Below, piece by piece: positions 53,851 to 64,000 of a DNA stretch of 64,000 nucleotides (positions within the stretch are counted from its first letter, which is position 1; each line of letters starts with the position of its first letter). The stretch is from Pyrenophora tritici-repentis (Eukaryota > Ascomycota > Dothideomycetes > Pleosporales > Pleosporaceae): assembly GCF_003171515.1 (NCBI RefSeq), contig NC_089399.1:3100001-3164000 (forward strand), given 5' to 3'. The notes below the pieces were generated by a model, which did no database searches, was not told the DNA's origin, and worked only from the letters and a program-made list of their open reading frames with translations. The position numbers and the translations under genes were made by a program.

Positions 53851-55593
53851 GGAAAGGATCCGGGAGCGCTAGCTCTTTTGAACTTTAGTTTACTTTCAAT
53901 GCTGTAAATGGGACGGGTGGCAGGCTGTGACTTTAGGTTGGTTCGGTGTTTTCATATTGCGGCGCATGCACCTGCCATTTCTCCGCTTTCGTTGTTGTAG
54001 GAAGAGAGTGAGGGAGGGGAATGGGAATGAGGGGAAGTGTATGTGTTGTTGGGCATAGGTCGGGCCTATCTACGGTTCTGGACCTGAAGTTCTGTGGCGG
54101 CGCTTTCTACATCTCTCTCTTTCTCTTTCTTTACATTTTCTCTTCTTTTTCTTGTATCTTGATACCCTGATGTGGTGTTGCTCTGTAAAGGTTTTCAGTT
54201 TCTTCCTTCGTGCGGAGAGGGGGAATAGAGGGGGAAGACTTCAATATGTAAGCGTGTCTCCCACCTCATGTCCTAGTCATACATGTACGTTACCTAAAAG
54301 AATCTATTGTTTTTATTTTGATTGTTCGCCCACTTCTCGTTTCGTGAAGAAGAACATTTTGGAGAATGTCTCGACTCTACTTGGTGCTGCCTCGTTGTGG
54401 TACTCGTATCGAGCCGTATAAGATCATCTCTTATACCCACGTATCCATCCACAATATACGACCCCACCCCACCCAGAACCAACACTAATAACCCTATACA
54501 TTAAGCGAAATTGAAAGATTGACTAGAATCAACACTTTTTCCCCCATTGCTGATCCAACTTACCCGATCAGGCAGTTGCCGTTGTGATATAACACTTGAT
54601 ATCACAGGGTATGCCATCACAAGGTGTGTTAGTTTGGTGTAGTAGATCGTAAGGCTACCCTTGTATGGTTTGTGTGATAGGACATACGCGCATGCATATT
54701 ACGGTCGCAGTGTCTTGGTAGATAATGCTGTCATAGAAGGGCCGATACGCAGGTGACTGGAATCGATAGTTGGGGGTGCAAGTTACTGCGTTGGGTATGT
54801 TGGAAGCTTGGTCGTGGGGGACGAGCGCGCTGACCGTGCTACTGGAATCCATGGGTAAAGGCTGAATTACTGTTCTGGGGGTGTTGGGGATTTGGTGGCT
54901 ATCCGGGGAGGGGAGGGGATCATGTTGTGGAAGGGCTGTGTGATGGAGGGGGGGATATTTTGTGGTATGCGTGCATCATGGTCATAAATCTACTGTGTTA
55001 CAGCAGATTTGCCGTATTAAGAAATTCTGCGTGAGGTTGGACTGTGACTGTTACTGTGAGCGGGAAGCGACAGGTGGTGGTGCGTTCATGCAAGCTTTGG
55101 TGTTAGGGTCGAAAGAAGCAAATGGTTCAGTATGCCAGTGTACATGTGCTCAGCATTTGTGATTACACGACCGCAAACCCCTCTCTACACGGTATCCACG
55201 ACCACGAGAAACAGGGACCACATGGTAAGTTGTGTAACCTTTCCTCCACCCAACCATATCACTCAGATTCCCCCCGTGTTCTCAATCGGAGAAGAGCGCA
55301 ACGTCGCAATCCACACCCATCCCCAAACTACCCAACTGGGTATATGAGACAAGTGGGTCAAGAAAACGGGGCAAGACATGGTTCTACAAGCGAGTTGTGA
55401 CGGCGCCGGGTAAGTGGGTAGACGGGCGATCACCATAATCTACACCCTTTTGCAAAACTGCTCATTAGGGTAAGTCTAAAGTTCAGCTTGTTCACGTGAA
55501 GAACGCCCAGGTCGTACATGCCGAGAGAGCCTAGATTGCCTAACGGGCCGAACAGTGTCGTTACACAACAGGAATCAATGGCAAAGTGTCAAA
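53851..55593. other. gene-free stretch
   Basis: Bye1 3' flank with pyrimidine-rich runs, then unrecognised sequence. No gene or RNA supported. Confidence 0.5.
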
Positions 55594-57405
55594 ATTACTG
55601 TATGCGGTAGGTTGGGGATGGTGAAAATAAACGCCACGCTGTTGTGTTACCTAGCAGGAATCGATAGGGACACCCCAAAGTTACCCTATACGGCAGGTTG
55701 GAGCTCAGCCCTGGTCGCGGGTAGGAACAAACGCAGCACACTGTTAATGAACGCAGAGCTCTGTTACACACCAGGAATCAACATCTAACCTCAACATTAC
55801 TCTATACAGTAAAGATGTCTCGGGTTTCACAGATGGAATCAACACCTAACACCTAGACTTGTCCTATATAGTAGGTCAAAGAACGTGACAACAACGTTAC
55901 ACAACCGCAATCCACACCTTCTCCCAAACCTACCCAATTCAGCCATACAACCCCGCTCGAAAGGCCCTCCCCAACCCACCGCTCGACCAGAGCGCGAGCG
56001 GTTTGACCCCGAGATTTCTATCAGCAGAGGCCCCGAACTGTTCATGCATGCTAGAATCGACAGATATGCAGAAATTACCGCATTCGGGGGTAAGGATCTC
56101 TTCAAGGGTGCCAGCATGAATTCTTGGCTATAATCAATGGACCTAAGCGAATTGCCTGAAAGAGTAGTTATGAAGGTGGTGCGGAGATATGGACGACAGG
56201 GCTAGTGTTGTGCGACACCCGCTACGTGTTGCGAACCAATGGCTACGCTCGTGTAGGGTGTAAATTAGTCCAGGTGCGTGGGCGGACACGGTTGGGGGTA
56301 ATGCGAGCGCGACCTACGGTCATGCGGACAGGGAGGATTGGATTCAATGCGACGGCAGGTGGGGTTCGACGTGGCGGGAAAAAGGGAAAAAGAGTCAGAA
56401 GGCGAATGCGAGATGCGCACGGATACCCAGGTCTGTGTAGCTGATGACATGTTCGCCAAGGTGGCCCAGAATCAACAGTATATGCGCAAAACTACCTTTT
56501 ACGGTAGTTTTCTTACACATGTTTCGCGCCGCACAAGCAGCCAGGTAACGCTGAGAATACAAGGAGACAGCATCTCGTATATCCCGGACGCTGTAAGACG
56601 TGAAGGTCGCTATACTACACCTTTTTTTTTGCTCCAAACCTAGCCTAAATTCTGTCTTATTCCCGACAATACAGTTCGTCCTGCATCGATGATGTGCCGG
56701 CACGGCAATCTCCGGTCCACACACGGCACATCCCGGACCCGAAGCAGAACTCGAGATCTCGCGATACGATAACGCCAGTCGCCAGCTTGGCTCTTGCCGC
56801 CCCATGCTCTATGCCCTTGAATGCCACGCTCACATCATTTGCCGGATGCGGAAGTGCGAAGCGAAAGTCGAGCATAACAATTTGTGAAACCAGAATAAGA
56901 ATGCGAGGCCAGTCTTCAACACAAGCCTTGCATTTTACTGCATGTGGTAAGACAGCGAAGAAGCAGAATGAGAATGCGAAGTCAGTCTTCCATACCACTC
57001 CTTGTAATTACCAGATACGGTAGTAAAGGCCGTTGCAGACGAGAACGAGAACTCAAATGTGAGCGCCTGCTATCTACACGAAACGTTGCAGTGTACTAGT
57101 TACTCGTCGTAACCTCCTTCACCGCTCAAAACCAGAACTCGAATCCGAAGCCCGGTATCCATACCAAACACTCAAATTACCACATGCAGTAACAGGCAAA
57201 GAGCGAAAGCGACGACGAATACGATATAAATCCTCGGTTTTTGCCTATATTACCACTTGCGGTAGTTACGTGGGAGGGATACTCCTTGGACCAACGTGTG
57301 TGGGGATGCACATGTGTTGTCATCTGCTGCAACCCAAAGAGCGAAAGCGAAAGGGAATACGATACCAATCCTCGGAGTTCGCGATATTACCACTTGCGGC
57401 AAATG
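55594..57405. repeat. degenerate array of TTACC-N6-GGTAA palindromes
   Basis: At least ten imperfect palindromes of the form TTACC(A/G)CATGCGGTAA recur near 55595, 55681, 55797, 56076, 56491, 56935, 57007, 57177, 57250 and 57387. Their context also recurs: AGAATGCGA-G-CAGTCTTC near 56897 and 56969; GAGCGAAAGCG...ATACGATA near 57200 and 57340; CAGGAATCAA near 55569, 55656 and 55771. Distances cluster near 65-75 bp or its double. This is an old tandem array with a palindrome per unit; the function is unknown. Confidence 0.65.
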
Positions 57406-57866
57406 GACCGGAGGGGTGGGCCTTGAACCACGTGTTTAGAGATCCGAAGGTGTTGCAAGGGTGTCCCGACATATGATGACGCTGACAGGGTTGTGTGTTG
57501 TACCTGATCGTACCTGGGAAAGATTGCCGGTTTTTCTTTTCGTTTAGGAAGGAATGGATTATAGGTGCGAGGACTTTGCAGGGGGTCCCTAGAGTAAGGT
57601 GAGTTTGCAGGGTGTGCAGTCTTCGATGATGATCTTCAGAATTACCTCTTTTCAATGCAGAAGGGAAGATCAGCTTGCCACGGGACGGTAGGCGAGCTTG
57701 CGGACTGCGATAAGCCCCGTTGACAGGCTTAGAAATTTTCACTGACTTCATTTTGTTCGAGGGTGGAAAACTACGTAAAGTCTCATTCGCTAAGCTCCAG
57801 TGGTTCAACCATTTCTACTCGATTGCTCTATCCGTTCACAATACGCGCGCCGCTCTGGATGAGCAG
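57406..57866. other. intergenic
   Basis: No gene recognised. Frames here lack domain signal. Confidence 0.5.
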
Positions 57867-59210
57867 CTAGTAATTCGGATTGGCTGTGGGCTCCCAATAA
57901 TGGCTATCCAAGGGGTCATCTCTTCCGCACGCCTCATAGCCGTACGTCATGATTCTATTGAATGTGCCCCTGCTCCGGAAACAATGACTGCATAGCGCGT
58001 TCCTCTTCCACTCCTCGCCATGGATGTTTTTGAAGATGGAAATGTCTTGTAACCACTCATCACCTTGTCTCTTTCCGCCCACAACGACGCTTGTATCTAA
58101 CAAGTGCAGCGGCCGAGCATAGCTTGGTGTCTCCGGCGGTTCAGGAGTCTCGGATGGCGATCGGCGCTCTGAATATGGCATGGGAGACTTAGGGCGAGAA
58201 ATCTGCGCTAGGACTGGCTCAAGGCCTTCTGGTGAGGCGATACTGGGACGAAATGAGGAAAGTTCAGGTATATGCTGGTTAAGGGAGGTTGGAAGCACAC
58301 CTGCTGGCGCTCTTTCGGTAAATGTCGCTTCTCTTATCACTTGCCTGTTGTCACCGGCGATGCCGGCCCTCATCGACGGAGATAGTCGTGTTCCATGAGA
58401 CAGGACGGTTCTGATCTCAGGAAGAGCCATAGAGCGCATCTTCTTGAGTGGTGAAAAAGAATCCCCGAAGCTCGGACTGCGTTCTCTTTTGCTAGCTGTA
58501 CATTCATCAGCACATACGAGATAGAGAAGAACGTGCAAGTGTATGGAACATTAGGTTGTCGGCAATCCAAGATGTCCGCAGCCTCGAAGCCTGCGGAAAT
58601 ACTAAAATGCCTTGCATCTGCTGCGCTTTGAGGGTAACAACTTACGACTGTTGGTCTGCGACCTGTGATTAGATGATGAGATGGTCGCTGCAGTGCTTGT
58701 TGCAGACGTTGGCTGGTCGGAGGATGATGAACTGGAAGAGATGTCCGAGTCGACAAACATCAACGGCGACACCATTCCGCTTGCGTTCTCACCAGATATT
58801 GTTGGCTGCGCAATGAACCTTGACGATGGAATCTGTAGTTTACCAAGAGTAGGTCGTGAATGTGGCAGTGTTGCATTGCCATCTGCCTCATGATTGTCAC
58901 TATTGTAGACTGTGTTACTGCTATCCGCGGCTTGGTCTTGAGGTCCGATGAGATTACTCATGTACAAGCCATCGCCCTGAGGCGATGATGGACTTGGACG
59001 GGTTAGCGGAGTGCCCAAACTTGAAGATGCACCATCTGTCCCGAGTGCAATCTTCTTGGATCGGGCTTCGTCGGAAGCTCGTAACTTGTCTCGAGCATCT
59101 CGAGCAACGACATCGCCGTCGATCCAGACTGAGACTGTTTGCTTTATAGTGTTTTGACAAACCGAGCTTGACCTGTCCATGTCAATATAAGTGACGTGAC
59201 AGATGGCCAT
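57867..59210 (-). CDS. Ser/Pro-rich hypothetical protein
   Basis: Two exons are supported: 59210-58645 and 58495-57867, with a 149-bp intron (GTAAGT donor, TGTACAG acceptor) that joins TNS-P-SKRERSPSFGDSF in frame. The product is about 397 aa, largely disordered, Ser/Pro/Thr rich, with a poly-Ser run, basic patches (PSKRERSP, SPLKKMR) and a more ordered C-terminus with a Cys pair (LCSHCFRSRGTFNRIMTYGYEACG). Another short frame just upstream (59409-59254, MTTPSRRPSYRSS) looks like a possible first exon, and DGDVVARDARDKL near 59125 may be where the second exon begins, but I could not place that splice. No family recognised. Confidence 0.6.
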
Positions 59211-59811
59211 GGCTCAATTCAAAGCCGAGTGGCCTCCGACGACGCTGGTACATCTCACTCTGGGCTAGAATTTGGGGAGATGGTATCATGCTGTACGGCT
59301 GTCGGTGTGCCTGTCCCTCGAATCTTATCTAGAAGAAGACGAAGAAAAGATGCAGCGGGTTCGGCATTGCGAGAGGATCTATAGCTTGGCCGCCGGCTAG
59401 GAGTAGTCATGCTGATAGGATGCTCATATATGGATCAATAAGCAATGCAGGGTAGGCGACGTGAACGGTCATACAATATTCCCGAAATGTGACATGGAAG
59501 AGGTGAGGTGATGCAAGACATGGCGGGATGCTTGACTTTGTTTGGGTAGTGTGGCACAGGAAGGAGGGAAAGAGCGTCATGTAAAGAAAGAGGCAGGCAC
59601 TGTGCGACAGCATCATCGGCAATCACTCACGTGGCAAGATTAAACAGATGAAAGAACGAGGCAATACACGGAACGAGAAAGGTCATGACAAAGTGAGATT
59701 GGCTATCATGTGCGACAAAGCTCTCACTTTATATGATATACTACAAGCCTCGTTCTATCATGCAGAGGCCTTTTCATTGCGCTTGTTCGTATCGTGCATT
59801 GGTCGTATTCC
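59211..59811. other. intergenic or 5' exon of the preceding gene
   Basis: May include a first exon of the 57867-59210 gene on the minus strand (59409-59254). Otherwise no gene. Confidence 0.4.
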
Positions 59812-60724
59812 TCATGACTCGGACATTTCAGTGTCCTCAGCCTTGGCCAGGCCGTGCTCCTTGAGCAGGGCATCGATCTCATCCGCACCCCAAAGGTGGT
59901 GGTAAATCTTGCCAGTCTTGGTCTTTCCTACTGTTGCAAATTCAACTGGGGATTGTTAGCATTGACTTTATTGTGAAGCGGATTCGTGACGCACTCTTCT
60001 CGCTGCTTAGCTTGGTCGAGTCCATCGTCTTGCTAAGCACCTTGACTGCCAGTCCGCATGCCTCCTTGAGATCGCATTCCTCCTTGTAATCCTGCTTCAA
60101 CAAGCTCTGTGCGGACGCATTGTTTGCGCCGACACTAGTTGCCTTCCAGCCACCATAGTTGCCACTGGGGTTGCTCTGGTAGAGCTGGAACTGTCGCTGG
60201 GGATCCCATCCTGCGTAGATGAAGGATACACCGAACGGCCGGAGACCTCCATGTTGCGTGTAACCTTGCTTGAGATCGCATAAGCGGCGGACGAGCTGCT
60301 CACAAGGAATGTCTTCGTTGTAGGTGAGGAGGTAGCGCTGAGCAGCTTGGCGGGCATAGTTGATGAGGATGTTGGCGTCTGCCGTCATTCCTGCTACGGC
60401 ACAAATCATGTTGCTGGGCGTCTATTAGTATGTAGTCTAATTGAGCTTGACCGCCTAACGCACTCGTTCAAGATGTACAGCTTCTCGGCCGATGTATCCT
60501 GCTCCAACAACTTGCTGGTCACCTTTCTCTCTGCGGCAAGTACAATGCCATCCTGAGCTAAGATACCAAGCGCCGTTCCAGCGTGAGAGATGGCTTCCAG
60601 AGCATATTCGACCTGGTAGAGGCGACCTTCGGGGGAGAAGATAGTCGTCTATACACTATTAGCTGTGTTGTTGTTGCCGCCTTGATTAGATAATACACAC
60701 CCTGGAGTCGTATCTCCGCGACAT
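59812..60724 (-). CDS. PRE9: 20S proteasome alpha subunit, Pre9/PSMA4 type
   Basis: Four exons (60724-60701, 60648-60464, 60413-59995, 59945-59812), introns of 52, 50 and 49 bp, 253 aa, the usual length. The first exon holds only MSRRYDSR; the joints keep the frame ([31 protein letters not shown]). The alpha-type signature ([20 protein letters not shown]) is complete, followed by [43 protein letters not shown] and the acidic end [12 protein letters not shown]. It is a structural subunit of the outer rings of the 20S core. It is divergent from the Urn1-like gene with only 264 bp between start codons. Confidence 0.95.
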
Positions 60725-60988
60725 GATTGCGGTTTACTTGTAACGATCTGGGTTGTATTGACGTTGTTGACACCAGTAAGGGAGGAAAGTGCGGCGGGGA
60801 AACTGGGGTGCGGGCTTGTGTTGGTGAGAGCTCCAGGCACAAGCTCATACGCAGCGCGTCGGCGGTTCAACATCCTTGGCGCCGACCAGTTTTTGGTGCC
60901 AACGAGCCGCAACACCAAACTCTCGCATCGCCAACTCTTCTGTCGAATTCCTCTTCTCTCGCAGGATTTCTAGTTTCAAGTCTTCACC
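60725..60988. promoter_or_regulatory. 264-bp bidirectional promoter, PRE9 / URN1-like
   Basis: The start codons of two genes transcribed away from each other are 264 bp apart, so the region must hold both promoters. It has pyrimidine-rich leaders on each side and no obvious TATA box; I did not see a clear proteasome-associated element (GGTGGCAAA). Confidence 0.6.
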
Positions 60989-62757
60989 ATGTCTGATATA
61001 CCCGTTCGGCCGCCTCCGCCACCACCTCCACTTCCACCAGGATGGACAGAACACAAGGCACCTTCAGGTAGCTATAGCTTCCTACTGCGTCATATGCATT
61101 TGCTCATTTTATATCAGGTCACTCCTATTACTACAACACCGAGACGAAGAAGTCAACATATACTCGGCCCGTACCAGAGATAGCGCAATATCATCAGCCA
61201 ACACCACCTGCCGCACCTGCTTCTTATAGCGCAGCCCCAAACTACAGTGCCTATCCCGATGCGCAACCTGCGCAAAATACCTTCCAGCCTCAACCGTCAA
61301 TCAACGACTTCATTTTCGCAAGCGCGCCGAAACAGTTTCCGAAGCATGGCGGAGCGCAACAGCAGGGACGCGGTGGGCATCGTGGGGGGATGCGCGGAGG
61401 GCATAACAACTTCAATGATAGAAGGAGAGAAAAAGATGACAGACCCAAGCATCGCCAGGACATTCCAAACTGTGCGCCATGGGTATTGGTGAAGACCAAG
61501 TTCGGACGGCGCTTTGTGTGGAACAAGGACACGAACGAGAGCTTCTGGAAATTCCCGCCCAACGTCATGACGGCCGTGATCGAATTTGATCGAAGAGAGC
61601 GCGAGAAGAAGGAGCGTAGGGAGCGTGGCGAGCCGAGTGATGTTGAGGAGGATCATGACGCCATGGCTGAAATTGAGGCAGAGTTGGCCGAGGCGGAAGA
61701 GGAGATTGAGATTGTCGAGGTAGATGGCGAGGAGGGCATGGAGAATGATGAAGAGTACGAGGAGGTCGAGGTTACGGATGATGAGGGCGAACAGAGTAAT
61801 GCGACAAAGCGACAGCGCACCGAAGAGCCGTCCGGCGACCAACCACAAGAAATGGGCGACGACGACCTTGCGTGGCAACTGGCGCAAATGGAAGAGATGG
61901 AGATGGGAGGTGATTATGACGATCAATACGACGACGAAGAGCCTGCATTGTCTGAGGAGGACTGCAAGGCGCTCTTCAAGGAGCTACTGGACGACACAAA
62001 GATAAGTCCATTCACGCAATGGGATAAAATTCTAGAAGACGGTGTATTATTCGACGACGAACGCTACAAGGCTCTCCCAACCATGGCTGCAAGGAAAGAG
62101 TGTTTCAACGAGTGGTCACGCGACAAAGCCCAGTTTCTCAAGGAAGAGAAAGCTCGACAATCGAAGCGCGACCCCCGGATACCATATCTTGCCATGTTGG
62201 ATCGTTACGCAACACCAAAGCTCTACTGGCCTGAATTCAGGAGGAAATACAAGAAAGAGCCAGAAATGAGAGATACCAAGCTCTCCGACAAGGACAAGGA
62301 GAAGCTATACCGCGATCACATCAAACGTCTAGCCATGCGATCATCAGAGCTCAAATCAGACCTATCCGCCCTCCTACGAGCACAGCCCCTTGCCCTACTC
62401 AACCGCTCAACTACTCTAGATACTCTGCCTTCGGCTGTACTCAGCGACCTCCGCTTCATTTCCCTTCCCCCGTCAACTCGGGACTCCCTCATTACTACCT
62501 ACATCTCCACCCTCCCACCTGCGCCCGAAGGCGTAGTCTACTCAGCCGAAGAAGAAGCCGAACGTGCGAAGAAATGGGCCGAAAGGGAAAGGAGAGAGAA
62601 GGCGCTTGCAGACCGCGAACGCCGTGTTAGAGAAGAAAAGAGGAAACAGGAACGTGATTTGGAGTATGGTAAAGGACGGTTACGCGAGGAGGAAATGGAG
62701 ATTGAAAAGGCGATGAATGTGGGCAAGGAGGGGCTGAAGGCGTATTTAAAAGAGTAG
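60989..62757 (+). CDS. URN1: WW/FF-domain splicing factor (Urn1-like)
   Basis: Two exons (60989-61067, 61118-62757) with a 50-bp intron encode 572 aa; the joint falls inside the first WW domain ([29 protein letters not shown], residues about 16-45). A second WW-like segment (WVLVKTKFGRRFVWN...SFWKFP) lies at about 147-173, then an acidic region, and an FF domain at about 308-362 (CKALFKELLDDTKI, FDDERYKALPTM, CFNEW). The C-terminus is a charged coiled-coil. Poly-Pro near the N-terminus is typical. The layout matches yeast Urn1 and fission yeast Dre4, which are associated with the spliceosome. Confidence 0.85.
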
Positions 62758-64000
62758 GTGGTTTCATGTGTAGGGATTTGTGGATATAATTAACTGGAAC
62801 GAGAGAAAGCTGCCCACGTGTGTAGCCTTGAATCGCATCTTGATTCGATCACGTGTAAAATCACTTTAGTGACGTGGTTTGACTGAAGCGTCGTTGTCGT
62901 AGATAGTACGTCACACACTGCTATACTTCTGAATTTGGTCCCCATCTCCGTTTTCCAAGACGGGAGACGAGTGGTTTAGTGTCTTTGGCTCGGCTTTATT
63001 ATTCAATTCTCCTCAAGAAGAATGACCAAGGTGGTGATGAAAGCGGATAACATGGATCAGTCTTCGCCATGAGATCTGTCCGAAACTGTCCCCTTTACTC
63101 TAAGCCTATGGATGACGATGAGCTGGGTGGTTTGGTCACGGGGGCAATCTCTGGGAGGATGCCTGCGTTACGTTGGAAAACGCTTTAAAACGCAAGGATA
63201 TGCGGATCACTATAGTGGGATCGTTTTTCTCTATAGATAAGACTGAATGCAGATTCTGTGATGAGGAAGTTGGATGCTGAGTATGTACGTGTGAGTTTTC
63301 CTCCCCTTTCCTCCTTTGGTTTTTAATGCGTGCAGCTTCGTTCCGCACCGGGTATCAAAGCCCTCACGTCACTGCCACCACCATAACGCAAATATACACT
63401 TACACAGAACCCTATTCCCAACCACGAGAAATCAGTACATCTCACATTGAGTTCCCGAGACAGTTGAAAAAAAGGTATCCATTGTTGTATTGTTTGTACC
63501 ACTCCAAGCATGCCCGGGCCACCATCAATGCACCTCAAAGACCCACCCCGGGGCCGTAAGCGCCCTAATGTGGAATTTAATGTTGCGAGTAAATATAATG
63601 AGCACTCAAAAAGTTGACAATGGGTAATGATTTGAGGTTGATCTCCTGGTGGCTCTCACGGGAGTACCCTCAGCGATCTCGACACGTCTTGGTGTTACTC
63701 TTCCATATTTGATGAGTGTAATACGTATGCTATGAGGAAGTACGGGCGTGATGGAGCAGGAGCACACTGGGGAGTAAGCACGAGGGAAGGACTTGGGAAG
63801 GAACATGTGGAGACGTGGCAGGAGGTTTGTACGGAGATCCTCTGAGCGGGAAGACAGCTTGATATTGGCTGGTTTGAGGCAGAGGTGCTTTCGTCTCATA
63901 GTGTAGAGAAGTATTAATTACACGTAGGGCTAATTTCATCACTTCCAAGTGTCTCGAGGCTCGAAACCATGATCGATTAAGTATGCATACTATGAGATTC
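62758..64000. other. gene-free right edge
   Basis: No gene recognised. Two CACGTG E-box-like sites lie near 62814 and 62850. Frames are short and without domain signal. Confidence 0.5.

Noticed and set aside
1..64000. CRISPR arrays, rRNA operons, bacterial-type operons
   Set aside because: None seen; the window is eukaryotic (spliceosomal introns, fungal gene families).

Overview
The window looks like nuclear DNA of a filamentous ascomycete, most likely a Dothideomycete of the order Pleosporales (inferred). Genes have 45-150 bp spliceosomal introns with GTRNGT donors, there are HET-domain and HET/NB-ARC/TPR genes, and housekeeping genes (proteasome alpha subunit, ArfGAP, Bye1-like, Urn1-like, Sft1-like SNARE) have fungal architecture. 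Transposon relics carry TGG-to-TAG stops of the kind left by repeat-induced point mutation (RIP). All domain and family calls were made by eye from translations; no database search was possible.

The left 31 kb is transposon-rich and gene-poor. Positions 1-4745 hold a RIP-decayed hAT relic split by a younger hAT (hAT-1, 653-4099, perfect 8-bp target duplication). hAT-1 itself holds two copies of a small inverted-repeat element (MITE), each with a perfect 8-bp duplication, and the second one breaks the transposase. A third hAT (hAT-3, 4988-7717, frameshifted transposase, 8-bp duplication) follows. A small secreted cysteine-rich protein gene (10741-11117) sits alone between transposons. A pogo/Tc1-like element with 54-bp inverted repeats and an internally deleted transposase lies at 12647-13765. 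A calpain-type protease with a GYN-repeat tail is at 16485-19843.

The most unusual part is 20.5-30.4 kb. A truncated HET gene (+) meets tail-to-tail a truncated Argonaute-like gene (-) that has N, L1 and PAZ-like regions but no PIWI. That Argonaute-like gene is interrupted by a 7,488-bp segment with 35-bp inverted repeats (34/35 identical) flanked by TA. Removing the segment with one TA rejoins the Argonaute frame exactly (DT-Y-EL). The segment carries a HET/NB-ARC/TPR NLR-like gene plus a nested, apparently intact hAT (hAT-2, 892-aa transposase). Before the hAT arrived it would have been a ~3.5-kb element whose only gene was the NLR. The NLR has near-identical 126-bp TPR repeats and one frameshift in the HET domain.

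From 31 kb on, the sequence is ordinary euchromatin: a hypothetical protein, a GPI-type secreted 5'-nucleotidase, a basic/acidic hypothetical protein, a decayed M20 amidohydrolase, a secreted GH2 beta-galactosidase-like enzyme, a Mid2-like single-pass surface protein, a Sft1-like SNARE, an ArfGAP, a ZNF830/CCDC16-like protein lacking the zinc finger, Bye1 (PHD/TFIIS-M/SPOC), a 4-kb gene-free stretch with a degenerate array of TTACC-N6-GGTAA palindromes, a Ser/Pro-rich hypothetical protein, proteasome alpha subunit Pre9, and, head-to-head with it, a WW/FF-domain splicing factor (Urn1-like).
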